Shown here piece by piece: positions 38,589 to 53,883 of a stretch of DNA of 64,000 bases. The notes below the pieces were generated by a model, which did not search any database, was not told the DNA's origin, and saw only the letters and a list, made by a program, of their open reading frames with translations. The DNA is from Xestospongia bergquistia (lineage: Eukaryota; Porifera; Demospongiae; Haplosclerida; Petrosiidae): assembly GCA_963965975.1 (NCBI GenBank), contig OZ014419.1, positions 186,001 through 250,000 of the forward strand. The letters run 5' to 3'. How positions within the stretch are numbered: the stretch's first letter is position 1; every line of letters begins with the position of its first letter. The translations under genes were made by a program, and so were the position numbers.

Positions 38589-39322
38589 ATGATGGCTGAA
38601 AGGTCAGATGTAGACAAACTGAAGAATACTTTCTATGTCATTCGTCATGGAGAGGTTTACTTATATAATGATATAACAAAATAATGCTGTATTTTATGTA
38701 GGCTGTATGTAATGTAGAACGTCTGTTAGTATCTGATCCTGATATTGGTACAATACAATATGGTCTAACTGATCTTGGTAGACAACAAGCTAAAGATGTA
38801 TGTACAATCTACTACTGTTGTGTGTGATATATACTTATATTACAGGCAGCTGATAAATTTAAGTCAATGTTATCATCATCAGTTGACCAGACACTATCCA
38901 AGAAGGTAGTAATTGTCTCTTCTGATTTTAAACGAACTAGAGAAACTGCTGAAATATTACACTCAGAATTAGGTGTTGAACAACCAATCAGATTTGAGAT
39001 AGCACTGAGAGAACGTGGCCTTGGAAGTATGAACATGACATATAATTGGGATAATGTTCCCCAAATGTGGGCACTAGATGAACTTGACCCCACCCACACA
39101 GAATATAATTGTGAGAGTGTCATGTCAATGACTGTACGTACATCAAGGTTGGTTCAACAACTTGACAAAGAGTACAATGATATGAACATTATCCTGGTGT
39201 CTCATGGTGATCCTTGTCAGTGTCTTCATGCAATATTTATAGGACTAAATCCGAATGAGTTTCGTACAATTCCTGGTATTCAAAATTGTGAGATACGATC
39301 ATTAAAGGAACCAAACGAGTAA
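38589..39322 (+). CDS. Histidine phosphatase (phosphoglycerate-mutase-like), tandem copy 3
   Basis: MMAERSDVDKLKNTFYVIRH carries the RHG. Exon 2 reads AVCNVERLLVSDPDIGTIQY. Exon 3 has the same VIVSSDFKRTRETAEIL core, then GLGSMNMTYNWDNVPQM, NIILVSHGDPCQCLHAIFIG, LNPNEFRTIPGIQNCEIRSL and KEPNE. A second ATG lies one codon on at 38592. The DNA from exon 2 to mid-exon 3, intron included, is nearly identical to copies 1 and 2. The tandem array ends here; the next gene lies on the minus strand 128 bp further on. Confidence 0.85.
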
Positions 39323-39450
39323 TTATAAACTGGTCTTGAGACATTTTAGTAATAATATTAGAAATGTATGTAATAAATGGTTGTGTCATTATTTATTAAT
39401 AATAGTCAATATTACAAATAAAACAGTAATTAGTAGGGGTCTTCTCACCA

Positions 39451-39715
39451 TTAAGGGTCTCTCCATTCAGTTATCGACTCTTCCTCATTCTCAGGGTTGT
39501 CATGTTGGCTGCTGTTACTCACAGCTATTAAGAAGAGAGAGAGAAAGAGTAACTGTCTGCTATAAATGTTTCTTACATGATGCATTTAAACTAGTTGAGC
39601 CAAAATGTTTTCTACGTTCCTTCATAGCTTCCACTAAGGCTGCAGCCATACCTGTATAGGCTGATGTTGGTTCGTTGTCTTCTTCAGAAATCTGTGAAAT
39701 AACATTTGCAACTAT

Positions 39716-39755
<40 letters not shown>

Positions 39756-42700
39756 CTTACTTTGTTTAGGAGTTCTCCAAGATCAACTTCTCGAACTTCA
39801 TCCATCAAATTATCAAATTTATCTTCAATTTGACCAAGTGCAGATGAGCGAACATCAGATGACATTTTAAGTAATTCAATGTCTTCTTTAGTGGGCAGAG
39901 ATAATTTGCTGGATTGTTCAGGAGTGGATGTGGTTGCTAACTGTGGTAGCACAGAAGTTACTGTGGGTGGAGCTTCTGATGGTATAAGTGTGTCTTTAGG
40001 AGACACATCTGATGGTATAAGTGTTTCCTCTTGTTGGACAACCCTTGGTATGCTTGCTGGATGAGGTACATCTTGTGGTACAGTTGACAGTGGTGGTGAA
40101 GGGAGTATACCTGCTGGTACAGAAGGTATTCCGGCTGCTGTTGATAGTGGAGGGACAACCCCTGCTATAGATGTACTCATAGGGAATACAGCAGGTGGTA
40201 CTAATGGGGGTGGAGGAACAATATTTGGTATAAATGTACTATCATTAGGTATAGCTGTGTTTTCTCCAAGAATAGATGTGGTCATTATTGGTGTAGTACT
40301 GGACTGTGATTGTTGTATTGATAATAATGAGCCAGTTGATAAAGCCCCTGACATTAACATGGTAGGTATTTGGCCAGGAATTACTTGACCAGGCACCACT
40401 TTACCAGCCATTATTTGACCAGGCATTACTTGACCTGGCATTACTTGACCTGGCATTATTTGACCAGGCATTACTTGACCAGCCATTATTTGGCCTGGCA
40501 TTATTTGACCAGGCATTACTTGACCAGCCATTATTTGACCAGGCATTACTGGAAAACTTGACATGTTGCTTTGCATTAAAGCTGGATTAAGTTGAGTTTG
40601 GGACATCATCATTTGTTGCAACTGTTGAAATTGTTGTTGCAACTGCATCATTTGTTGTTGTAGCATTTGTTGTTGTAGCATTTGTAACTGTACTTGTACA
40701 TGATCTCCTCCAGTTACATCATTACTTGTCTCCACCTGAGGAGAATGAATGCTAGAAGGGGGAACACTGGAAGGAGCAGCAGCAGCAGCAGAAGGAGAAA
40801 TGCTAGGAGGAGGAGGAGGAGGAGGAGGAGGAGGAGGAGGAGGAGGAATAGATGATGGCTTATTTTTGCTAACATTATCTGTTAATTGTTCATTTATTTT
40901 AAGTTGTTGATGAGCTAATTTAGCTTGTAATTCATTTTGTTTGGTAAGAGAAGATTCTAGGAGAGGTTTACGAGGTGGTTTGGGTTTAACAATAGGAGGT
41001 GGAGCTTTCTTTGTACCAGTAGGTGGAGGTGGGGGTGGAGGAGGAGGAGGTGGAGCTTCAGATGAAGGCATAGAAGAATCTGGAGGTGGAGCCATGTCTT
41101 TGATGTACGTCAGATCAAACTTTGGCTTAGTTTCAGTAGTGGTAGTCTCTTCATTGGGTCCTTCAGTTCCACTTATTTCACAAGTGTCAGCAATTAGAGT
41201 CCTCAAAGATGCAACCATACTATCTAACTCCTTTAAGTTACCACTCATGTTATACTCACTGTCATCAAAAGATTCAGTTGGTCTTATATTAGTAAGCTCA
41301 TGGAGAGCCTCTTCAATAACAGGATCAACTGAAGGTAGCAGAGAAGGGCCAGAGACTTCCTCGATTACATTCTGTTCATGTTTTAATAAAACAATACCAC
41401 CTCCTTCTTCAGTAACTTCATCATCATCACTAACTGGCTCAGGTGGAAGAGATGTTACAGATATCTTGTGTGTCTCTTCTGCTTTGTTCCATACTTTTGG
41501 CATATCAAAATCTACTTCTTCTAACTCTTCTCTCTCTCCATCATTCTTCTCATCAGTCATCATGTCATCATCTTCTGATGATGTAGGCGACTTAGGAGGT
41601 GATGTATCATGATTTGTTTCATTAATATCATAATCACAAACTGATGAACTCTCTGATGTAACTGACGACCGATTACTCTTATGGTCATCGTCTTGTGATA
41701 CAACCTCAAGGATTGGTTGTACAACAGGATTTTGTTGTATTTTTTTAGGAGGTGGTGGAGGTGGAATTTTAAATACAATTGGCGCAGATAATGTGAGAGG
41801 TGTATGCTTTGATGAAGATGACATCACCACTACCTTATTTTCTGGTACTTGAGCAGGAATGACGGGAACTTCAGAAGATTTTGCAAGTGTAGGAGACGAT
41901 CTTTCCTTGTTTGTTTCTTCTGAGGATTTAGTAGGTACCTGTGATTGTGTTGTAATTTCTTGTGTTTGGGGTAATGATGGTGGGTGTGGTTTTGGTTTTG
42001 TTGGTGCTTTTCTAGTGGGTTTTCTTAACTTCTGAGGAGAGTTTGTAAGTTTGGGTGAAGGAGGAGGACTTGATGAATTAAGAGAGACTGGTTGTTTTTT
42101 GAGCATACCACGTCTTCCTAGATTTGGAGATATACTGACTTTATCTTGTAAAGGTTTGGTTTGTTGATCATGAGGAGCTGTTTGCCGTCTCACCATACTT
42201 GGGAGAGGAACTCCAAGATATGGGGGTGGTTTTTGTTGAGGATAATCTGTCATGTCCTGATCTTCTTTTTTATGAATTGCCTTTGGAGGGGGTGGAGCTA
42301 CTCTTTTAACTTTAGGAGAGTCTTGACTTGAGACACGAGTAGCTGGAACAGTGTTGCGTTTACCTGTATGAGGACTAAAACGTAGTCCAGGTGGATTAGT
42401 ATTTCCAATGGCCTGCTGGCTCAATAAACTTGAGATATCATCATTAACATCATGTGTACGATGACGGAGAGTAGAAGGACTCGAGTCCGATCTCTGTCTG
42501 AACTTAAATTCTTCAATGAGTTGTGAGGTAATCTGTTTAGTAGTAGTTGACAACACTGGAGGAGGTGGAGCTATCTTTTTTGACTACAATAAAATATATA
42601 AATGTAATGTGATGATTATCATATTGAAATGTTACCCGGGGACTTCGGGTCTTTAGATCTCCTCCTCCTCTTCCATCTCCGTCTGTTGCTTCAGCTCTAA

Positions 42701-43881
42701 TTTTATCTTCTTCAATATTACTTTCTAAATATACAGACATGTAATGTTGGGTAAGTCAGTTTGTAAGTTAGTATATACCTTTCTTTATTAAAGTTAGTGC
42801 AGTGACTCGTAGTTGATGTAGTTTTATTTTTTCTTGATTTTGAATTGGTAAATCAAATTGATGCTGCACTGGACTCAAACCAGTGTCCCCACATACCAAT
42901 GTCACCAGATCTGGCAGTAAAATAGTTGGAGGAACAGAATATGAACGCTTGTCACCAGACAGCAGCGTCACTTCAATTGATAAAGTAGGAGGAGACTAGA
43001 AATACAAACTAAACAAAACTGTTCTCTCAGCAAAAGAAACTCACTTCATCCACTTTTGTTTTCTCACGGACACTTTTTTGTCTTCTAACAACAACTAAAT
43101 CAAATGTTTTAAGCTCACCAACAGTAAGTGTTGGTTTGAGAACTAAAGGTGCCCCTCCCCCTGGAGTGTCTGGTGAGATTCCCAATGCAAAATAACTAAC
43201 TTCAAGATTTTTATGAGCAGCCACTTTCCTCATAACTTGTACCATAGTGAGTCTAATATAAAGAGAGAGTGATTATGCACACACAGACACACACACACAA
43301 CGTACTCAGTGTTAAAGGTCATTGTCAAGTATTCTTTTGATGGTAGTAGTATCTTTAACATTTTTTCACTACTAGGAAGTGACTCCAGAGGCAGTGATGA
43401 AGGTGATTTAGACAATGCAACTGTTAAAGCATCACTGAACTATAGCAGTAATTATAGCAATGAAGAACAGACAGATTAATACAATATACCTCTTGAGCTA
43501 GTGATGTCTCTTTAATTTTAAAGCCATATACATCTTTAATTACTCCAGTTTGTTGCTGTTTTTGCCATTGTACAAAATTCTCTCTCAGTCTATGTTTAAA
43601 GCTTGAATCAAGACATGTTTCCCAGACCTAAGAATTAACAAGACAGCAGTAAGTATTGGTTCCAAATTGTTCTTACTCTCTCTTGTCCATTACAAGCTTG
43701 TAACTTCCACTTTCCTTCTTCACTGAGAATCCTTAAGGTTTGTGGTCCTCCTCCTATAGCAGTCCATTCTTTAGTAGCTGGATTCCCTCGAAACAGCTGA
43801 CCAATGTACTGTTTGCTATACAAAACAATACCACACTACAGTACATACTAAAAGGAGGCGAACTTACCTGCTGTTAGCCAT
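39451..43881 (-). CDS. WH1-like, proline-rich probable actin regulator
   Basis: The ATG at 43881 gives MANSSKQYIGQLFRGNPATK, then EEGKWKLQACNGQERVWETC, VYGFKIKETSLAQEFSDAL (resembling the last strand and helix of a WH1/EVH1 domain), and two ubiquitin-fold-like stretches (MVQVMRKVAAHKNLEVSYFA; SVPPTILLPDLVTLVCG) recalling Cobl-type or RA-type domains. The giant exon (about 39756-42585) is Ser/Pro rich with several proline runs, a Gln-rich coiled segment and an MPGQ(I/V) array. Near the C-terminus are IEDKFDNLMDEVREVDLGEL and TGMAAALVEAMKERRKHF, which could be a WH2-like helix. A proposed last exon (39451-39525) gives an acidic tail with a Trp (EEESITEWRDP). Proline runs normally recruit profilin and SH3 proteins. 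The domain calls are by resemblance only; no orthologue was recognised. Confidence 0.6.
39719..39754. repeat. (TG)n microsatellite in an intron of the WH1-like gene
   Basis: About 18 TG units next to the splice donor. Read through on the minus strand they give a spurious His-Thr run. Confidence 0.95.
40365..40560 (-). repeat. 15-bp coding repeat (MPGQI/MAGQV)
   Basis: About thirteen units of 15 bp encode variants of MPGQ(I/V) and MAGQ(I/V) in the proline-rich protein. Most differences between units are single bases, showing recent unit turnover. GGA-rich runs coding polyproline follow at about 40806-40848 and 41025-41055. Confidence 0.9.
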
Positions 43882-44610
43882 TTCTGCAAGTTAGGGCGTT
43901 TACAAGACGCGCAAAGCTGCAGTAAGGAGGAGGGTGGGGCTGACTAACACAGGGTTAATTAACTATGAATATACTTAAACATCGACACCTAGAAAAGTGA
44001 CATCATTTTCTCTTCATGAATTGAATAATATTAGTGAAAATTAAATAATACACTTAAAAACATCACTCAAGTTCACACATAAAAAATAACTTGACCTGTG
44101 ACACAAACAATCCATCTTGTTGTGTGAACAATGTTCCTCTAGCGATCAGCAGTCAGTGTCTCCCACTCATCATTATCGGTCTAAAATAAATAAATAATAA
44201 AAATATGAATTCTCTTCAAGTCTATATCCACAATACTCAGTATATCAAATGTGTATGTAGGTTATAAATTGTCCATGATGGCAGAATCACTATCTCTATG
44301 CAGCAGTGACTAAACATATTAGTAATAGAATACTTCAATATATACACATAGGATCAACAATTTAAAGTCTAAAATTTAGGGATTCTAGCATCAATTTTCT
44401 ATTGAGGATATCTGTTACTGATAGGGTTAGTCACATCACAATAACATGTACCAACTAGAGTCACTTATAAATTGTTACGACATTGAACAAGAACAATAAA
44501 CAGCATTATTATTATTATTATTTTGACAAACGACAAAAGGTTCATAATAATAGTTAGAAATTATCAGGGAACAAACCACATTCAGACATGTAGATCCTGT
44601 CACATGATTA
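43882..44610. other. Gap between the WH1-like gene and CDK12, possible stray exons
   Basis: No gene is supported. Two minus-strand stretches look exon-like: an AG followed by TDNDEWETLTADR and a stop (about 44140-44180), and SLLHRDSDSAIMDNL with a stop (about 44260-44310). They could be alternative 3' exons of the kinase gene upstream. Otherwise the DNA is AT-rich with a short ATT repeat at 44505-44522. Confidence 0.3.
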
Positions 44611-48273
<3,663 letters not shown>

Positions 48274-48492
48274 ATCAGTGTTTCTTTGAGAGTGTCATGC
48301 CTTTATTGCCAACTTCAACAAAATATACCTAAGAGGAATGGTGAATGAAAGGTGAATAGGTGAATTTGTTGCCTGTTTAAGAAGATGCAAGAAGATAAAC
48401 TAGAGTAGCCATTATGATTACCTTTGTCGAGCCAGCCGGCTTTCTAATTAAACGTACGTAATTATTTTACAAAATTAAAATAATAAGAGAAA

Positions 48493-49016
48493 ATGGCTAA
48501 TATGGATGAAGATGTAAGTATTGCTGAAAGAGAACACAATAAACTACAGTCACTACATGCAAAGGTGTTTATTTAATAGTAATACACGTGTATTTTAGCA
48601 TTAGTTAGTTAGGTTATAAAGAGGGTTCTTCCCAAGGTCGTGACAAGGTTCTACAACAAGGTTTTAATGCAGGATTTAACCAAGGTGTTCAAGACGCAAT
48701 ACATTGGGGGAAATTGTTGGGAGAAATAAAGTAAACAATATATTGTATTATATATGTATTTTTCACTCTGTAATATAGTGCTTTAAAAACGTACTATGTC
48801 AGCCAGGAACAATTTGTCTCTGATCTTACTAGTCTTCGTGAAGACATTGAGAGGACAAAACAGAATTATGTGAAAACCACACCTCCTCATACAACAGAGA
48901 CCTCTTCAGTACAACATAGTACTGTTAATAAAGTAATAGAAACTGTCTCTAGACCAGAGGACATTGTCAAATATCGTACAAAACTAACACAATTAAATGA
49001 TAGACATATTATATAG
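48493..49016 (+). CDS. YAE1: YAE1 domain protein
   Basis: Yae1 with Lto1 is an adaptor that brings the cytosolic Fe-S machinery to ABCE1, the ribosome-recycling ATPase. Three exons: MANMDEDVSIAEREHNKLQS; then GYKEGSSQGRDKVLQQGFNA and GFNQGVQDAIHWGKLLGEI, which carries the deca-GX3-type glycine repeat of the family; then a helical tail LKTYYVSQEQFVSDLTSLRE ending DRHII. Splicing of exon 1 to exon 2 is best at GCAAAG|GTGT and TTAG|TTAGG, which keeps the frame. The start is 219 bp from the divergent CDK12 ATG. CACGTG occurs in intron 1 (48585-48590). Length (about 140 residues) is normal. Confidence 0.85.
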
Positions 49017-49248
49017 TTGGTTCAAAGTATCCTCCACAAAGTGGACATCTAAACATTGTAGAAATCAAATAATTTATCCAGCTCTTATCTATATAAGACA
49101 AAATGATACATCTCTCTCTCTCTATCTCTCCTTACCTGATAAAGGTATAAGTGCCATACATCCACACAATGAACATTGACTGCTCTGTGATATATCAGTT
49201 ATTAGTAATAAAGTTATAACACACCGATCTAATAATGACATAATATTA

Positions 49249-51803
49249 CTACATAATAACAGGGGCATTCTCACTCCAACTGTGTCCATTAGAACAAAAC
49301 TCCTTCTCTGTTGATGTAAACTGGAGCTCTACAAATAATACAGATTTAAAGAGAGAACTAAAGCTCATTGCACAAGACAAAAAAGTATCACTAGAAATAC
49401 ACACTGTTTATATCATATTCAAAGTAATATCTGTTTTTTATAAAAGGAGCATATTACCTGATGTTATTAATGTTATCTTTAATATCCTAACACAACTAAC
49501 CTTCACTACAGACTGGACACACTTCATTAGTTACAGCTGATAATAGTGCTATCTATAAAAGAAAAGCATTATATTATAATATTAGTGTTTTGTAATATAC
49601 CTTCTTTGCCAGTAATATGTCAGCTTCATTAGTACTAGTTAGTGTTAATAATTGTTTAGTATGAGTCAGAGATACTAGAGTAGTGATGTCATGTGATGTC
49701 ATATGATGTCACTAACCATTACTCATTGGATCAAGTTCTCCTTTCCATGTTAAATAATTAGACAAAACATTTCTAGCATGATATAACATTAATTGTGCTC
49801 TAATTAATAGTTCATTATCCTGTGAAGAAATTATTTCAATCTATTGTGGAACTTTAACTCACATTACTACATAGACAACATTGTCGCTGAATCATGAGTG
49901 ACTGAGGAGGTTCCATCCCTTTTGAATCCAACCACACATCAGGATTTTGTCTCAAGTATTCATAAACATCCCAAGAACATATATCTGTATCAAATACATC
50001 TAATAATATACATGTACATATTGACTTACCCATACAACTAATATCATTGAGTGGGCGTAAAGGTACTAATACTAGTGAACTCTCTGCTTTACTGCTAATA
50101 CTGTTTTGAAAACTGTGCAGATATTCTACTTCTAAAAGATATAGGATAACTTACTTAACAGATACAGCTATATATAAACTATTTTGAGATGTGGCTAGAC
50201 CTGAACAGGATTTAATAGTTTTAGATAATCCAAGCGGAACTGATAATGCTGATACATCAGATGTAGTCACATGACTATCATTTGATTGTGTAGGAAGAGG
50301 TGCTGACTTTGGTAGTGAGCATTGCTGTACAGATCCATCCAGTGAACATGATATGACATCATTATTACATAATAGAGACAGACCAGATATTGGCAAACTA
50401 TATAAGGTATTGAGGAATACATATGGAAATGATGCCGAGTTAGAAAAAGGGGTGGGGACTGGGATAGTTAATAAATAAGGGCCTTTATTAAAAATTAACC
50501 AGATCTTCAATTGATTGTCATTGTCATCCTATATAATATAGTAATATATATATATAAGGATGTACAAATTACTTGTATAGGTGGAGTCAATATCATGTGA
50601 TCAACAGCAACGTTGTCAATTACAGACCACAGATTGAGGAGACAAGATATGGGTGTGGTCAGTTTGTTCCAGTGTAGACCAAATACTTCCCCAGAGGTAC
50701 ATCCCACGGTCAATAAATAACCTGTTAGAAGATGATATAAACAATACAAATATTTCATGTACCAAAAGATGAGATACTCCATTTTAAGGAACATGGCCAT
50801 CCTTGAGTTGATAGTTCAATAATATCAACAACTGTAGGTTCCTGGTGACTACAAAACAAGTATTTAGAACTAGTTTTACTCGTTTTACTAACTCGTTAAT
50901 AGGAACATTAAATGACCATATTATAATGTAACCAGCACGTACAGCAGTTGATAATATAGTGTGTTTTGATTGGTCAGACTTCTCTAATGTCACAGGTAAC
51001 CATGACAACACTGTGGTGGCAAGTAGAGCACGTTCTTTAGTGTATCTCTCTATTGGCTAATGTCATAATGATGTCATCAAAAAACTAGTTGAATTAATAT
51101 TATACCTGTGATTCCATAGGTTGTTGTCCAGGCACCACATCATCTCCAGACAAAGCTAGAATATTAAATTTAACCTTCTTCAGCAGTTTAGCATATAGAT
51201 CTGATAGATCTAGTACCTATGTAATTAAAAGTTTAATTGAGAATAATATAAGGGGTTAATGCTCATTTACCAGTGACCATTGTCTATCCATTAGACACGG
51301 GGGCTTATAAATGAGGACTCGACCAGAGTGCATGAGACAACCTAACATACACCTATATTAGTTATGAATATAATTATAATATCTATCATAATAATACCTT
51401 CCCAATAGTCCACAACCCACAGGAGACCATGATATTTTAATAAAGTAATCTACTGATGGAGTTAATCCATTCAACTTAACATCAACAAATAAACCAAGAT
51501 TATTTTCAGTAAAAGGAGACACATTCTTCGGTAGTTCTGATAGCACAGAAGTGGGTGTGGCTGGACGTGGGGATGATACAACACTAACAGCTACAGAATG
51601 TTCAGGTCCTTTTAATGTCTGCAGAGTGTAAAGGACAATATCAGCCACACCCATCAATATTAATAAATGATGCTATATTATAATATAGTGGATACATAGA
51701 TATAGATTGTCTCATTTGAAACTACAGCTATTTGTTGATCTTCTGACCACAAGACTGTGCCAGTGAAGAAACTGTGACGAGGTAATGGAAACACTAAAGC
51801 CAT
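49249..51803 (-). CDS. GTF3C4: General transcription factor 3C subunit 4 (TFIIIC90)-like
   Basis: TFIIIC subunit that helps recruit RNA polymerase III. The ATG at 51803 gives MALVFPLPRHSFFTGTVLWS, then beta-propeller-like sequence: DYFIKISWSPVGCGLLGR joined to CMLGCLMHSGRVLIYKP, WSLVLDLSDLYAKLLKKVKF, RAGYIIIWSFNVPI and GYLLTVGCTSGEVFGLHW. The middle shows SLPISGLSLLCNNDVISCSL (cf. SLPIVSMTADKQNGTVYTCS in human). The C-terminal zinc-binding region is TNEVCPVCSE then FTSTEKEFCSNGHSW, matching the human SLCKE...CSNGHIW motif. The stop lies soon after that, so the last CPFC pair of human GTF3C4 is absent or on an unseen exon. The start is 69 bp from the SARNP ATG. Confidence 0.8.
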
Positions 51804-51872
51804 AACATGTGAATTCAGGATACATCAACTAATTTTGGATATTTCCGTATACTACTAACACCCTCGTGGAAA

Positions 51873-53066
51873 ATGGCTGATGAAGATATTAGTGAGGAGA
51901 TTGTTGAAATTGATATTAGTGAATGGAAGAGATTTAAGGTATCTGTTTAGTGTATTATGTCACATGACTTACATAATGTACAGGTAGCTGAACTACGGCA
52001 GCGAGTTGCTGGTCTCGGATTAGAAACTAAAGGAACAAAAGCTGAACTTATTGCACGTGTGGAAAAGTATCTTAGTGAACAAGGTATGTCATATGATAAT
52101 CACGTGATGTGGTTAAAAGGCAGAGTATTTACTGATGATGTAATGCAGAAGCTGATTTATTGGAAGAGGAGGAAGACACTGAGGAAGAAGGCGGAGTCAC
52201 ATCTGAGGTACTGTCAGAAAATAACACACTGTTTTGAACATCTACATAGACAGGAGACCAGCTACAAGAAACTGAGGAGAAAGAGGAGACATTAAATGGA
52301 GATGTCTCAGAGACAATAGAACTAAAGAAGAAGTGATATTACATAACATTTAGCATGTAAACAATTCCTTCCTTAGTAATTCAGTTAAAAAGGACATTGT
52401 GAAGATTGAGTACCAACCTCCTCCTCCCTCATCTGGGACACCTATTCCAACTCTAGTAGGTAACCAGTCAGAGAATAAATCCTCACAACTTCTAACCCAA
52501 GAGGTCTGGAGCCCTTAATAATGTCTTGTTAATTTAAATACCATTACTACAGAGATTAAAACAACGTAGTCAAAGATTTGGAACAGGAGGTAGTCTGGTT
52601 GCTAAGAAATTATCAAGAGCTCAAAGGTAGGACAGATTTATTGCCATGGTAACTGTTGCTCTGGTTAATTCAGATTTGGTACTACTGTACCAGACTCTTC
52701 GATATTAGGCAAGCGACCTGGAGGCGGACCTTCAGTAAGTCATGTGATCATTATGTGATCAATTCAGCCACTGGATGTAGGCTGATAATTTAGAAAAAAT
52801 GAAAAGCAGAGCACAACGTTTCGGTAGTTCAGGTGGATCTCCAATTATCACCAATGTAAATTGCGTTTAGTTAGTAATAGTTATTATATAGAGTTCTATT
52901 AGATTGAAGATGGAGAAAAGAAGAAGCAGAGAGTCCAACGGTTTAATTTGTCAACAGTAGATCTCAGTACTGAGGTATATAGTGAGATAACTTGAGATAA
53001 TTCATAATGTTTATAATTTTATAGGATAGAAAACAAGAGCGAGCCCAACGTTTTGGTACTTGTTAG
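51873..53066 (+). CDS. SARNP: SAP domain ribonucleoprotein (CIP29/Tho1)
   Basis: mRNA export factor that works with UAP56/ALY in the TREX pathway. The ATG at 51873 gives MADEDISEEIVEIDISEWKR, then the SAP domain VAELRQRVAGLGLETKGTKA and ELIARVEKYLSEQG. An acidic linker follows (EADLLEEEEDTEEEGG), then KKDIVKIEYQPPPPSS, and five copies of an R-x-QRF-(G/N) motif: KQRSQRFG, SRAQRFG, KSRAQRFG, QRVQRFN and ERAQRFG. The protein ends GTC at the stop 53064-53066. In human the motif also recurs (RAERFG). The small exons at the 3' end each encode about one motif. Divergent from GTF3C4. Confidence 0.92.
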
Positions 53067-53201
53067 TAATATTCCTTCCCTTCTTCACTTAAAACAATTT
53101 TGTCTAATACCTACTACATATATTGTATTCCCTACATATACTGTTTTCTTAACTTGTTATGAAAATATTAAATAGTTAACAGAATTTATAGTTAATAGAA
53201 T

Positions 53202-53852
53202 TTAAGTAAGAGAAACGGGACCAGGTGAGCCGGCATGACCACCAGCTGCTGCAGTTTTTTTGGGTTTTAAATAAGGATCTTCACTTATAGTAACTACATC
53301 TGGACGGAGCTCTTTTCGATATGTTAAACAACGTTTAATAAAAGCCTGAGAGAATGACCAAATCCAACAATAATTAGATGACCACACCTACTTTAGCTTC
53401 TGCTGACACTACAGGTTTTGGTGGGAAATCCACTTCAGTTGCATTTAACATTGTATTTTGAGCTAAAATTGATGCTTGACTTTGATTGTTACCAAATGGC
53501 TACATTTAAAAGAGACAGTCTATGAAAGGAGATAGTACATTGGTGTAATGGTCTAATGGATACATTGGTGTAATGGTCTAATGGGTACATTGGTGTAATG
53601 GTCTAATGGGTATATTGGTGTAATGGTCTAATGGGTACATTGGTGTAATGTCTAATGGGTATATTGGTGTAATGGTCTAATGGGTACATTGGTGTAATGG
53701 TCTAATGGGTACATTGGTGTAATGGTCCAATGGGTACATTGGTGTAATGGTCTAATGGGTATATTGGTATTAGTGATCAATGTACATTTTTACTTACTTT
53801 ACGTCCATAAAGACATTGATAGAAGATAATACCCAGTGACCATACATCAACC

Positions 53853-53883
<31 letters not shown>

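Noticed and set aside
40941-41612. 223-codon plus-strand frame with Gly and Ser runs
   Set aside because: It is the reverse reading of the polyproline and Ser/Glu-rich exon of the WH1-like gene.
53536-53770. Regular 25-bp repeats that might suggest a CRISPR array
   Set aside because: Units are contiguous with no spacers, lie in an intron of an animal kinase gene, and no cas-like genes are present; it is a minisatellite.
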